64,000 bases of DNA, from contig JAQURD010000009.1 of assembly GCA_028749115.1 (NCBI GenBank), positions 1 to 64,000 of the forward strand, written 5' to 3'. This stretch comes from Acidobacteriota bacterium (GTDB taxonomy: Bacteria; Acidobacteriota; Aminicenantia; Aminicenantales; Saccharicenantaceae). The notes under the pieces are model-generated. The model did no database searches and was not told where the DNA came from. It saw only the letters and a list, made by a program, of their open reading frames with translations. Positions 46,400 through 54,141 of the stretch are shown one piece after another. A program made the position numbers and the translations under genes. Position 1 is the first letter of the stretch. Each line of letters starts with the position of its first letter.

Positions 46400-46590
46400 T
46401 TGAAAAGTGAACTGTTGATGAGGCATTCCATGAATAGGAGGAATGCATGGAACAGATACACAACCGGTCTCGTTCTAAGAGGTCATCCACCTAAAACAGT
46501 CAATGCTTACCAGCGTATTGAGTTCTATAATCATCAAATCCCTCTCCCCAAGAGTTCACTTTTGAACTGGATAATAGTTCATTTTTCAAC
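46400..46590. repeat. Inverted-repeat-bounded element next to a stop codon
   Basis: TTGAAAAGTGAACT (46400-46413) and its near reverse complement AGTTCATTTTTCAA (46577-46590, one mismatch) bound about 190 bp without a gene; an 11-bp perfect inner match lies at 46553-46563. CATTCC...GGAATG forms a small hairpin inside. The right end overlaps the stop of the GHL10-like gene. Confidence 0.6.
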
Positions 46591-47991
46591 TTTTGCTAAC
46601 ATCCTGATTTTTTCCAGAAAAGAAGCAGTCAGACTGCTGCCCGAAAAGAAGATCACGCCATCAGCACCGGCTGCCCGGGCCAATCCGATTTCTTTCATCA
46701 TAATCTCCGGGTTGCTCTGATTATGCGAGGTTCCAATGCCCACCCCCGGGCAGACCAGGACCTTTCTCCATAATTTTGTTTCGCTTTTGCTACTACAAAT
46801 TTTTTCGGGCTGTGTTCCAGATGCCACTTCAACACCCACCGATTCACTAGCCGCTACTTCAGGCGCTAACGCACAAGCGGCAACAGTCACTGCCCGTTTT
46901 GTCAGCCGGTCAAAAAGGGCTGTGTCATTGGTGTAGAGCATCGGGCAAAGCATATCAACCAGTCCCAGCTCAACCCATCTGGCCCAGTCCTGGCCAATAA
47001 GCACCCGGGCATTATCAGCATCTGGGAAGATAGCCGCACTTATTTTTACCTGGCGACCGGTGGCCGCAAGTTCACCCTTTAATTCCTGGATAAATGTCGT
47101 GACCTGCTGGCGATTCCACTCCAGCCAGACATTCCAGTGTGGATTACCCGAATCGCGAGCCTTAAGACTGCTGAAATCAATCCCGGTTTCTTCTTTAAAA
47201 AGTTTCAGGGTCTTCGCATCATAGCTAAAATAGGGCTCAACTGGCTCGCAGGGAAACCGGATATAATCGAGATGAATCCAGTCCACTTCATATTTTTTAA
47301 CCAGTTCAGTCATCAAGCTAATTTCATAAGCACGGGCAGCAGGCAGAGCTGGATTGACTGTGCGCACCATTTCTCCGCGTGGCCCGCTAATCAGCCAATC
47401 AGGGCGCTCCCTCACCTGCCCAACCAACGCGCCTTCAGGAAAAACGCAAAACCAGGGATGAACCGCCATATTTCTTTTTCTGGCCTCTTCGAGAAAGACA
47501 GTAAAGAAATCCCAATCATAAGCCGGGTCCCTGACACCAATCTCGCTTTGAAAATAAACATAGCCGCTGGTATCCTTGACCAGCATAATGAGTGTATTAA
47601 GGCCAGCCTGAGCATATTCATCCAGTGTGCGCCTCATTTTTGAGATGGCCTCCTTCTTGTCGGGGCCAAACATACCAGGGTGAAGCCAGACACCGCTAAT
47701 CCAGGTCTCCGAACTCTCTGGCAGCAGGGTTTGTGCCTGTGGTTGCACTTGAGGCCTGGGCTGAAGAGTCGGGTGGTGAGCTAGAGACTGGGGCTGAGTT
47801 AGTGTTTGAATCTGCATCAGGAGTAGAGTCTGTCTTTCCGTCGGCTGCTGTGGCTCCATTTCTGTCCGGGCCCGAAGAAGAAGAGAATCATCCACCACCA
47901 GTGCCATGGCCAGCCCAAAGCCAGCTATATAAATCACCAAACGCCGACAGAAATCTAGCCGCTTCTTTTCTGACCAGGATCTTATTTTCAT
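46579..47991 (-). CDS. Secreted GHL10-type glycoside hydrolase-like protein
   Basis: A 470-aa exported TIM-barrel protein of the GHL10 (former DUF187) group. Signal/anchor segment about residues 15-36. A Gln/Pro-rich low-complexity linker (about 46-90) separates it from the barrel, which opens ISGVWLHPG and holds AGLNTLIMLVKD, VHPWFCVFP and DWIHLDYIRFP (Asp near 230, likely active-site region). GGAGGAG precedes the ATG. It should hydrolyse a glycan in the periplasm or at the cell surface; the substrate is unknown. It is the first of three adjacent genes carrying low-complexity segments. Confidence 0.8.
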   Translation of the reverse strand: MKIRSWSEKKRLDFCRRLVIYIAGFGLAMALVVDDSLLLRARTEMEPQQPTERQTLLLMQIQTLTQPQSLAHHPTLQPRPQVQPQAQTLLPESSETWISGVWLHPGMFGPDKKEAISKMRRTLDEYAQAGLNTLIMLVKDTSGYVYFQSEIGVRDPAYDWDFFTVFLEEARKRNMAVHPWFCVFPEGALVGQVRERPDWLISGPRGEMVRTVNPALPAARAYEISLMTELVKKYEVDWIHLDYIRFPCEPVEPYFSYDAKTLKLFKEETGIDFSSLKARDSGNPHWNVWLEWNRQQVTTFIQELKGELAATGRQVKISAAIFPDADNARVLIGQDWARWVELGLVDMLCPMLYTNDTALFDRLTKRAVTVAACALAPEVAASESVGVEVASGTQPEKICSSKSETKLWRKVLVCPGVGIGTSHNQSNPEIMMKEIGLARAAGADGVIFFSGSSLTASFLEKIRMLAKVEK

Positions 47992-48490
47992 TTCGACTCC
48001 TCCTTTAAAAAATTTCCGGGCAGAAGTTTGATAGCCATCTGCCTGCTGGTGGCTGGATGTCGCCCTTCAGAGCACTTCAGACATAAATCAGGAACCTTCC
48101 AAAACAAAAAGCATTTATACCTTCCCCTACTCAAGATTGAGGGCCAACGGCCACCTGAGCCCTGAGAATTATTAGCTACCAGATATTTTCCCCGCACCTT
48201 AAAAGCGACTGATCTTCTGTCTCTTTTTTCTGGCTCTATGGCTTTTCCGTTCACTCTTCGCCTCGGCCACTTTTTTGCTTTTTCCGGTTTCCGGGCCTTT
48301 TTCTTCTTTCTATTACCTTTTCTTCTTTTTACTACTTTTTACTACCTTATTTTATCGCCATTGTTGCCAGCCTCTTATTATCCCTGTGTCCTCCAGGCTT
48401 TCTTCGTCCTTGTTCACCTTTATTGCCTGTTTCACGTTCTGGGTCTGAGAGCCCTGTTCTATCTGCCTTATATACTTGCTTCCGGTCAGT
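47992..48490. other. Intergenic region, pyrimidine-rich, no gene supported
   Basis: The plus strand from 48238 carries an 86-codon frame rich in Phe, Leu and Tyr, which is a by-product of a long T/C-rich tract rather than a gene. The minus strand is correspondingly purine-rich. It lies between the GHL10-like gene and mnmA, both leftward. No terminator was recognised. Confidence 0.5.
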
Positions 48491-50572
48491 TTATCTGATA
48501 AAGCCAGCTCCAAGAACCGCCTCCCCTTCGTAGAAGACAGCCACCTGGCCCGGCGTTATCGCTTTATAGGGAGTCAAAAGAACAATTTCAGCCGCCTCCG
48601 GCGTTGAAGGTAGCTTAACAGCTGTCGCCGATAAATCGTCTGATGGCAGACCGGAGCAAGCTGGTGGAGTCTGAACATTATCAGCCCTCTCTCCTCCTGA
48701 CCGGTGAAGCAGAGATGCCGACTTATGAAAAACCGAAGGCTTGGCCGATGAGGCAAGCTCTGGCCTGAGTCGTAGCTCGAGTTCTCTCTTAAGATCTCTC
48801 CCGGCATATTCAGGGTTTTCTATGGCCGGCAGGCCCCGGCTATCCTGGGTTCTAGTTGAGCTGTTGTTCTTAAAGTCATCCTGGCAGCTCATCTGACTAT
48901 CATCCCGACCTTCATTTTGACCTCTACTCCGGCTTTTACTCTGGCTATTTCCCTGACTTCTATCCTGACATTTATCCTGGTTTCTATCCCGATCATTACT
49001 CTCGCACCCATTCAGGTTCTTGCTCAGGCTTTTACCAGGGCTGCTATCCAGACTGCCTTGCCCGCTGTCATCCTGATCTTTAAACTGGCGATTACCTTCT
49101 CCGCTGTTTCCGCTGTTCTTCTGACCGCTATTCTGCTCACTACTGCCATCAGGTATCAGTCGGCACTCAAGTTCAGGCGATCTGTAGCGCACTTTGACCG
49201 TAGCCTCAATTGTCTCGCCGCGGGCGGGAATTCGTCCGACCCAGTTTATCCCATCAATATAAAATCTGCTGGTCAGTAAATCTTTCTCCTCACCGACATA
49301 AACCGTATTAGTCGCCGCCTCAATTTTGATGACATAGAGCCGGCCGCTGCTGGCTAACCCCAGACCGCGGCGCTGGCCGAGGGTGTAGTTCTCTATTCCA
49401 TTGTGAAGACCAAGCGTGTGACCGGAAAGGTCTTTGATCGGGCCTGGCTGGCCCTGGCTGAGCAGCTCACGATAGTTGCCGGCATAGAAATCCTGACTAT
49501 CTTCTTTGTCACTGACCAGTAAATCATGCTTCCTGGCAATTCGCCTGACTTCTGCTTTCGTCAGCTCGCCGAGAGGAAAAATCGAGCGTGCCAGTTGTTC
49601 CTGACTCAGAAAAGAAAGGAAATATGACTGGTCCTTGGTCGGGTCGATGGCTTTAAGCAGCTGCCAGCGGCCTGTACGTTGGTCATATTTGAGCCGGGCA
49701 TAATGGCCCGTGGCAAAGTAATCATATTCAAGACCGAGCTGACGGCAGCCAGCCAGCAACAGACCAAATTTGATTTCAGCATTACACTTAACACACGGAT
49801 TGGGCGTGCGGCCCCGAGCATATTCACGGCGGAAATAATTTAAAATTCGTTCCTCATAGGCCTGGTGAAGATCAACGACATAAAATGGAATGCCGAGATG
49901 ACGAGCGACAGCAGCAGCGGTGTTAATTTCCTGCTCTTCATCATCACCAAAACAGGACAGGCGGCGAAGATGACTTCTGGAGACGCCACGGGGATGGAGG
50001 GAGGTGGCGGAGGTGGTGTCGGAGTCATCAGACACAGCAGCACCAGAGACGGAGAGAGAGAGAGAAGCACCAGGAACCTTTAAGGCTGTGGAAGCACCAT
50101 GGCCGGGAGGAACCGGATGACCACAGGAGATATCGGAGGCGCCTGTTTCTTCAGGTGCTACTGATATTTCCACTTGCCCGGGTAGCCCGGCAGATTCTGA
50201 TTTGGCTTTATGGCTTTCTTCGTACTTCCGTTCAGGCTTCATTTCAGGCTCTGCTTCAGGCTTCACTTCAGGCCCGGTCAAATTAGTTGCCTCAGCTTGC
50301 CTGGCTTCAGTTGAGTTAATAGATTCGGTCAGACAGCCGGAAGCAGCTTTCCTGGATAAGCCACCGGGCCGATTGGTTCTCTGGCTGTGTTCAATCTGGA
50401 GCTCCTCATTGCTCTCTGGGTTTTCCGGTGCGCCCGTTAACCTCTCGGGAGACCCGATCCTCATGGTCACACCAATGACTTCATAGCCAGCTTTTTTTAG
50501 TAGCAGGGCAGCGACAGAGGAATCCACTCCACCGCTCATTCCAACCAGTACTCGTTTTTTCTCTGTCGCCAT
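48491..50572 (-). CDS. mnmA: tRNA 2-thiouridylase MnmA with two large low-complexity insertions
   Basis: Thiolates U34 of tRNA. Core parts are all present: PP-loop GMSGGVDSS (11-19), NPCVKCN with catalytic Cys260, ATGHYAR (287-293), KDQSYFLS and the C-terminal barrel ending VFYEGEAVLGAGFIR. The usual length is about 360 aa, here 693. Insert 1 (about residues 41-205) lies in the loop after the second strand. Insert 2 (about 474-660) splits the final barrel and is rich in Ser, Gln, Asp, Asn and Arg. At the site of the second cysteine (normally SQxICF) it reads SQDFY, so that Cys is lost. The promoter (TGTTATAAT, 50579-50587) lies so close that the mRNA should be leaderless. Confidence 0.85.
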   Translation of the reverse strand: MATEKKRVLVGMSGGVDSSVAALLLKKAGYEVIGVTMRIGSPERLTGAPENPESNEELQIEHSQRTNRPGGLSRKAASGCLTESINSTEARQAEATNLTGPEVKPEAEPEMKPERKYEESHKAKSESAGLPGQVEISVAPEETGASDISCGHPVPPGHGASTALKVPGASLSLSVSGAAVSDDSDTTSATSLHPRGVSRSHLRRLSCFGDDEEQEINTAAAVARHLGIPFYVVDLHQAYEERILNYFRREYARGRTPNPCVKCNAEIKFGLLLAGCRQLGLEYDYFATGHYARLKYDQRTGRWQLLKAIDPTKDQSYFLSFLSQEQLARSIFPLGELTKAEVRRIARKHDLLVSDKEDSQDFYAGNYRELLSQGQPGPIKDLSGHTLGLHNGIENYTLGQRRGLGLASSGRLYVIKIEAATNTVYVGEEKDLLTSRFYIDGINWVGRIPARGETIEATVKVRYRSPELECRLIPDGSSEQNSGQKNSGNSGEGNRQFKDQDDSGQGSLDSSPGKSLSKNLNGCESNDRDRNQDKCQDRSQGNSQSKSRSRGQNEGRDDSQMSCQDDFKNNSSTRTQDSRGLPAIENPEYAGRDLKRELELRLRPELASSAKPSVFHKSASLLHRSGGERADNVQTPPACSGLPSDDLSATAVKLPSTPEAAEIVLLTPYKAITPGQVAVFYEGEAVLGAGFIR

Positions 50573-50578
50573 GCTTAG

Positions 50579-50587
50579 ATTATAACA
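50579..50587 (-). promoter_or_regulatory. Extended -10 promoter for leaderless mnmA mRNA
   Basis: The minus strand reads TGTTATAAT, with 6 nt to the ATG at 50572. Transcription would begin at or near the A of the start codon, and no Shine-Dalgarno is present. The adjacent palindrome (50597-50636) covers the -35 area. Confidence 0.5.
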
Positions 50588-50596
50588 TCTGAACCG

Positions 50597-50636
50597 GTGA
50601 CGTGATACTCTGTCCCGGGACAGAGTATGATGTCAC
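50597..50636. repeat. 40-bp palindrome of the GGGACAGAGTAT subfamily
   Basis: Two 20-bp arms meet without a spacer at CCCGGG (centre 50616/50617), with two mismatches. It overlaps the TauE/SafE stop codon at 50633 and the mnmA promoter region. The arms match those of the element at 51683-51923. Confidence 0.85.
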
Positions 50637-51643
50637 AGGAGGAAACGCAGGGCCACAAAAATGAGGAACAGACCATAAAGAACCTTAACCAGCTCGCCCG
50701 AGATTCTGATATTTAAGCGTGCGCCAACCACCGTCCCAGCTACCAGCCCGATAGCCAGCAGGCCTGCTACTCGAAGGTCAAGTGTTCCAGCTTTATAATA
50801 ATATATGACTCCTGGCAGGCCGACAGGCGCCAGCAGTGCTCCAAGTGACGTAGCAATAGCTCTCTTCACCGGATAACGCAGGAATAAAATAAGGAAGGGC
50901 ACAATAACATTGCCTCCGCCAATGCCAAACATCCCTGACATCACCCCGGCTATAAGTCCAACTCCGACAAGCGCCAGAAAATGAGGCTTAAGACAGGGTG
51001 GTTCAGAAGCAATCGCCGCGGCAGCAGCAGAAGCGCCAGCTGAACCATCTGAACCACCGCTCCCGCCAGCCCTCACAGTCACCTCGCTGGTAGCTTTAAC
51101 CGCCGCCTGAGCCCCATCACCATTAGCCACCGAGGCCACCAATAAAGCCTCGCTCAGGCCCGGCGAAACTTCCGAAGCCTTTGACTCATCAGCCACTTTC
51201 CCTCTCACAGAAGCAGAGATAGCTGAAGCTTCCTCGGCCTTTTGCTGTCCTCTCTTTTTCTGACCAAAATACTTTCTAAATTTATTCACTGGTTTAACAA
51301 ATGTCCAGCTGACATAAAGGCAGAAAAGCGCATAGAGTTTCTGGACAATAGTGGCTGGGAGAGCATGCGCCAGCCAGGCTCCTACCATCACCGACATGGC
51401 CAGACCGACAGCGATTAAAATTGACCCGCGAATATCAATTAGTTTAGCTCGGTAATAAGCTATGACGCCAAAGATCCCCACCGGCAGCAAAATAGCCGCC
51501 AGTGAAGTCCCCGTGGCTTTAATCAACGGGAAATTAGCCAGCATGACCATGGCCGGAACCATAACAATTCCGCCACCGATACCAAACAACCCGGAAAAAA
51601 TTCCGGCCAGAATGCCGATGCTTATAATCAGAATAGAATTCAT
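50633..51643 (-). CDS. TauE/SafE-family membrane permease with central low-complexity insert
   Basis: A 336-aa inner-membrane protein, probably exporting sulfite or an organosulfonate-type anion. Two homologous halves each carry the family motif GLFGIGGG/GMFGIGGG (19-25 and 238-244), with about four helices per half. The halves are joined by an unusually long cytoplasmic linker (about 128-217) rich in Ala, Ser, Gly, Glu. TATAAT (minus strand, 51656-51651) stands 7 nt before the ATG, so the mRNA is probably leaderless. The stop falls in a 40-bp palindrome. Confidence 0.87.
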   Translation of the reverse strand: MNSILIISIGILAGIFSGLFGIGGGIVMVPAMVMLANFPLIKATGTSLAAILLPVGIFGVIAYYRAKLIDIRGSILIAVGLAMSVMVGAWLAHALPATIVQKLYALFCLYVSWTFVKPVNKFRKYFGQKKRGQQKAEEASAISASVRGKVADESKASEVSPGLSEALLVASVANGDGAQAAVKATSEVTVRAGGSGGSDGSAGASAAAAAIASEPPCLKPHFLALVGVGLIAGVMSGMFGIGGGNVIVPFLILFLRYPVKRAIATSLGALLAPVGLPGVIYYYKAGTLDLRVAGLLAIGLVAGTVVGARLNIRISGELVKVLYGLFLIFVALRFLL

Positions 51644-51650
51644 GCTGTGA

Positions 51651-51656
51651 ATTATA
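51651..51656 (-). promoter_or_regulatory. -10 box for leaderless tauE/safE-like mRNA
   Basis: A consensus TATAAT on the minus strand ends 7 nt before the ATG at 51643. No SD fits between, and the -35 region is weak. Confidence 0.45.
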
Positions 51657-51682
51657 CTAAATAAACCGGTGATAAATAAAAC

Positions 51683-51923
51683 GGTGACGTGATACTCTGT
51701 CCCTATTTTAGACGTTGACCACTACCACGTTACCATGATGGGATGTCAATCATGCTACGCGTTATGCTATGCGTCATGCTACGTTATGATCAGGCGAAGT
51801 AACACTCGTAGCAACACTCTGTCGCCTTTCTACTCGCAATTACGCAATTATACAACCACACCATTATCTATGCTAATGACAGATAAATTAACTTTTTAAA
51901 AAGGGACAGAGTATCACGTCACC
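51683..51923. repeat. IR-bounded element of the GGGACAGAGTAT subfamily
   Basis: A perfect 21-bp inverted repeat: arms at 51683-51703 (starting GGTGACGTGATACTC) and 51903-51923. The 199-bp interior has no gene; it contains imperfect repeats (ATGCTACG, ATGCTATGCG, ATGCTACG near 51753-51785). The right arm abuts the stop codon (TAG) of the dehydrogenase gene. Confidence 0.85.
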
Positions 51924-53224
51924 TAAGCCTTCCAGACCTGGTGGGGCGTCGTTTTTACACCGGCCATGGCGTTCCGTGTGTCCACAATGACCTTGCCCTT
52001 GCACCACTTTGCCAGCCCTTCCCAGTCTATCACCTTATGGGCCGTCGCTATGACACAGGCGTCAAAGCCGCTGATCGTCCCTTCATTCCACTCCACCGAC
52101 CTCGTCCCGGCCCAGTGCGGATGCTCTCTCGTCGTCTTGATGACCGGAATATACGGGTCGTAATATGATACTTCGGCTCCATATTTCGCCAGCAAATCCA
52201 TCAGATGATACGACGGCGACTCGCGCTCGTCATCCACATCCTCCTTATAGGCCAGCCCGACCACCAGCACCTTGCTCCCCTTAAGCGGCTTCCCGCACCA
52301 ATTCAGCGCCTCAATTGTCCTTTCCAATACATACTCGGGCATCCTGGTATTAACCTCGCCTGCCAGCTCAATGAACCTGGTGGTCTGTCCATATTCGCGT
52401 GCCTTCCAGGTCAGATAAAAAGGATCGATCGGAATGCAATGTCCGCCCAGCCCCGGCCCTGGATAAAACGGCATAAAGCCGAACGGCTTGGTTTTGGCCG
52501 CCTCAATGACCTCCCAGATATCTATACCCATGGCCGCATAGACGGCCTTTAATTCATTGACCAGAGCGATATTAACCGACCGGAAAATATTCTCAAGAAG
52601 TTTGACCGCCTCGGCCGTCCGGCAGGAAGAAACCGGCACAATATTTTTCACCGCGATCCCATAAATCTCCATCGCTTTCTTCAGGCATTCGGGCGTGAGC
52701 CCGCCGATAACCTTCGGCACTTCCGACACGCGGCTCTTCGCATTACCCGGGTCTTCCCTCTCAGGTGAAAAAGCTAAATAAAAATCCTTCCCAGCCACCA
52801 GGCCCGATCCACCCTCCAGCACCGGCCGCAGATATTCATCCGTTGTCCCCGGAAAAGTCGTTGATTCCAGGACAATCACCATCCCCCGCTGAATATACGG
52901 AGCAATTTCTCTCCCCGTGTCCAAAATAAATGAAATGTCCGGTTCCCTCTGCTTCGTTAACGGCGTCGGAACACAGATGATAACTGCATCCACCGCCTCG
53001 CTCTTGATCAGCGAAAAATCGGTTGATGCCCTGAAGCTCCCCTTCGCCACTGCCTCACTCACATCCTCTTCAGCTATATGCTTGATATAGCTTTTGCCCG
53101 CATTTAAGGCTTCGACTTTTTCCGGATCTATATCAAGTCCGATGACTTTCGCACCAGCCCTGGTAAAGTTCAGCGCCAGCGGCAAGCCCACATAACCAAG
53201 CCCGATAACAGCAATCTTTTTCAT
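51923..53224 (-). CDS. UDP-sugar dehydrogenase (WecC/TviB-like)
   Basis: A 433-aa nucleotide-sugar 6-dehydrogenase, oxidising a UDP-hexose or UDP-N-acetylhexosamine to the uronate. The NAD fold opens KKIAVIGLGYVGLPLA; LESTTFPGTTDE and FSPEREDPG lie near 110-160, and the GGHCIPIDPFY active-site Cys is near 260. The C-terminal LAYKEDVDDERESP is characteristic. A frame extends upstream to 53254, but GGAG 5 nt before the ATG at 53224 fixes the start there. It should feed uronic acid into surface polysaccharide. Confidence 0.9.
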   Translation of the reverse strand: MKKIAVIGLGYVGLPLALNFTRAGAKVIGLDIDPEKVEALNAGKSYIKHIAEEDVSEAVAKGSFRASTDFSLIKSEAVDAVIICVPTPLTKQREPDISFILDTGREIAPYIQRGMVIVLESTTFPGTTDEYLRPVLEGGSGLVAGKDFYLAFSPEREDPGNAKSRVSEVPKVIGGLTPECLKKAMEIYGIAVKNIVPVSSCRTAEAVKLLENIFRSVNIALVNELKAVYAAMGIDIWEVIEAAKTKPFGFMPFYPGPGLGGHCIPIDPFYLTWKAREYGQTTRFIELAGEVNTRMPEYVLERTIEALNWCGKPLKGSKVLVVGLAYKEDVDDERESPSYHLMDLLAKYGAEVSYYDPYIPVIKTTREHPHWAGTRSVEWNEGTISGFDACVIATAHKVIDWEGLAKWCKGKVIVDTRNAMAGVKTTPHQVWKA

Positions 53225-53240
53225 CTTAGCTCCTATCTTA

Positions 53241-53344
53241 AAAACAGGGGACACAATCTATATTTCCTAATTTTATTCCCTAATTTTTTGGCCTGCTCAC
53301 CGAACACCCGCCGATAGAAAATAGGAAATATAGATTGTGTCCCC
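53241..53344. repeat. IR-bounded 104-bp element, GGGGACACAATCTAT subfamily
   Basis: A perfect 23-bp inverted repeat (53247-53269 and 53322-53344) with a 52-bp interior. It is close to the RAYT repeat but reads AATCTA in place of AAACTA. It fills the gap between the dehydrogenase start and the zinc-ribbon gene; the right arm ends 3 nt from the stop at 53348. Confidence 0.88.
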
Positions 53345-53347
53345 ATT

Positions 53348-53656
53348 TCAGCTCATGATGGCATACAATACACCAAACAAAACTCTAAAGACAATGTAAA
53401 TTCCAGCCAGCCAGACCACCCCCGTGGCCGCCACCCGCAGCCATCTTTCTCCGCGCTTCATCTGCTTCCATCTCGGCGACATCGCAAAAAAGCGCTGGTA
53501 ACATCCCTGGCATTTATAATGCCTGAGCGGCACGGCAAATGACACAGCCTTCTGCCACAGCCTTCGCGGTCGCCGGCTTAGCCCATCACCACAATGCGGG
53601 CATTTATGGTCCTCAACCGCCCTCAAATAAATCTCAAATTCGCCAATCTTCATCAT
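53348..53656 (-). CDS. Small zinc-ribbon membrane protein, unknown
   Basis: A 102-aa protein with four cysteines in two pairs, CPHC (residues 19-22) and CQGC (about 54-57), forming a likely zinc ribbon. One transmembrane helix follows at about 77-97. Arg/Lys-rich stretches flank it. It sits 3 bp from the membrane-protein gene upstream, and the two are probably co-transcribed. It lies between two repeat elements. I do not recognise a named family. Confidence 0.6.
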   Translation of the reverse strand: MMKIGEFEIYLRAVEDHKCPHCGDGLSRRPRRLWQKAVSFAVPLRHYKCQGCYQRFFAMSPRWKQMKRGERWLRVAATGVVWLAGIYIVFRVLFGVLYAIMS

Positions 53657-53659
53657 AAT

Positions 53660-54013
53660 TTATTCTTCACCTTCCAGAAACCAATTTCCCCACTTTCCTG
53701 CTTCCAGCACAATGGCGTTCCAGCCGAAGCCAAAGCCAAAAGCCAAGCAGAAAAGCCTGAAATAATTTTCAAAACCCGGGACGATTCCTGTCCCGCTCGC
53801 CCCGCCCTGGCCTCCCGCCTCACCCTTAAACTGCGGGAAAATCACCAGGGTAATAATCACCCCAAGAATAAAAGTGGCAATTCCCGAATAAAGATATCGC
53901 TTATCAAACCCCTTGACCTCGCCATTCCGCAGTTTTCTAAGCCAGGGAATAAGCGAACGAGCCACCACCCCGAGGAAAAGACCGATAATTTTGATGGCAA
54001 AATCCGTGGTCAT
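53660..54013 (-). CDS. Small membrane protein, unknown
   Basis: A 117-aa protein with three hydrophobic segments (about 7-23, 43-61 and 83-105) and a Gly-rich hydrophilic loop (KGEAGGQGGASGTG near residue 64). It probably forms an operon with the zinc-ribbon protein. An AGGAGGCG SD precedes the ATG. There is no family recognition, and the pair stands between repeat elements. Confidence 0.6.
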   Translation of the reverse strand: MTTDFAIKIIGLFLGVVARSLIPWLRKLRNGEVKGFDKRYLYSGIATFILGVIITLVIFPQFKGEAGGQGGASGTGIVPGFENYFRLFCLAFGFGFGWNAIVLEAGKWGNWFLEGEE

Positions 54014-54141
54014 TTCGCCTCCTCATGTCCTCATGCCGCTTGCCTGCCGCCTGTTTTGATTTCCTTCTGCATCTCAAGGCTTATTTTAAGGCTTATTTTT
54101 CCCTTTTATATAAAAACCATCTTTCCCTGTCAACAAAAATC

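Noticed and set aside
48238-48498. An 86-codon plus-strand frame rich in Phe, Leu and Tyr, membrane-like by composition
   Set aside because: It follows a long T/C-rich tract in a gap and has no SD or recognisable start. Its hydrophobicity is explained by base composition.
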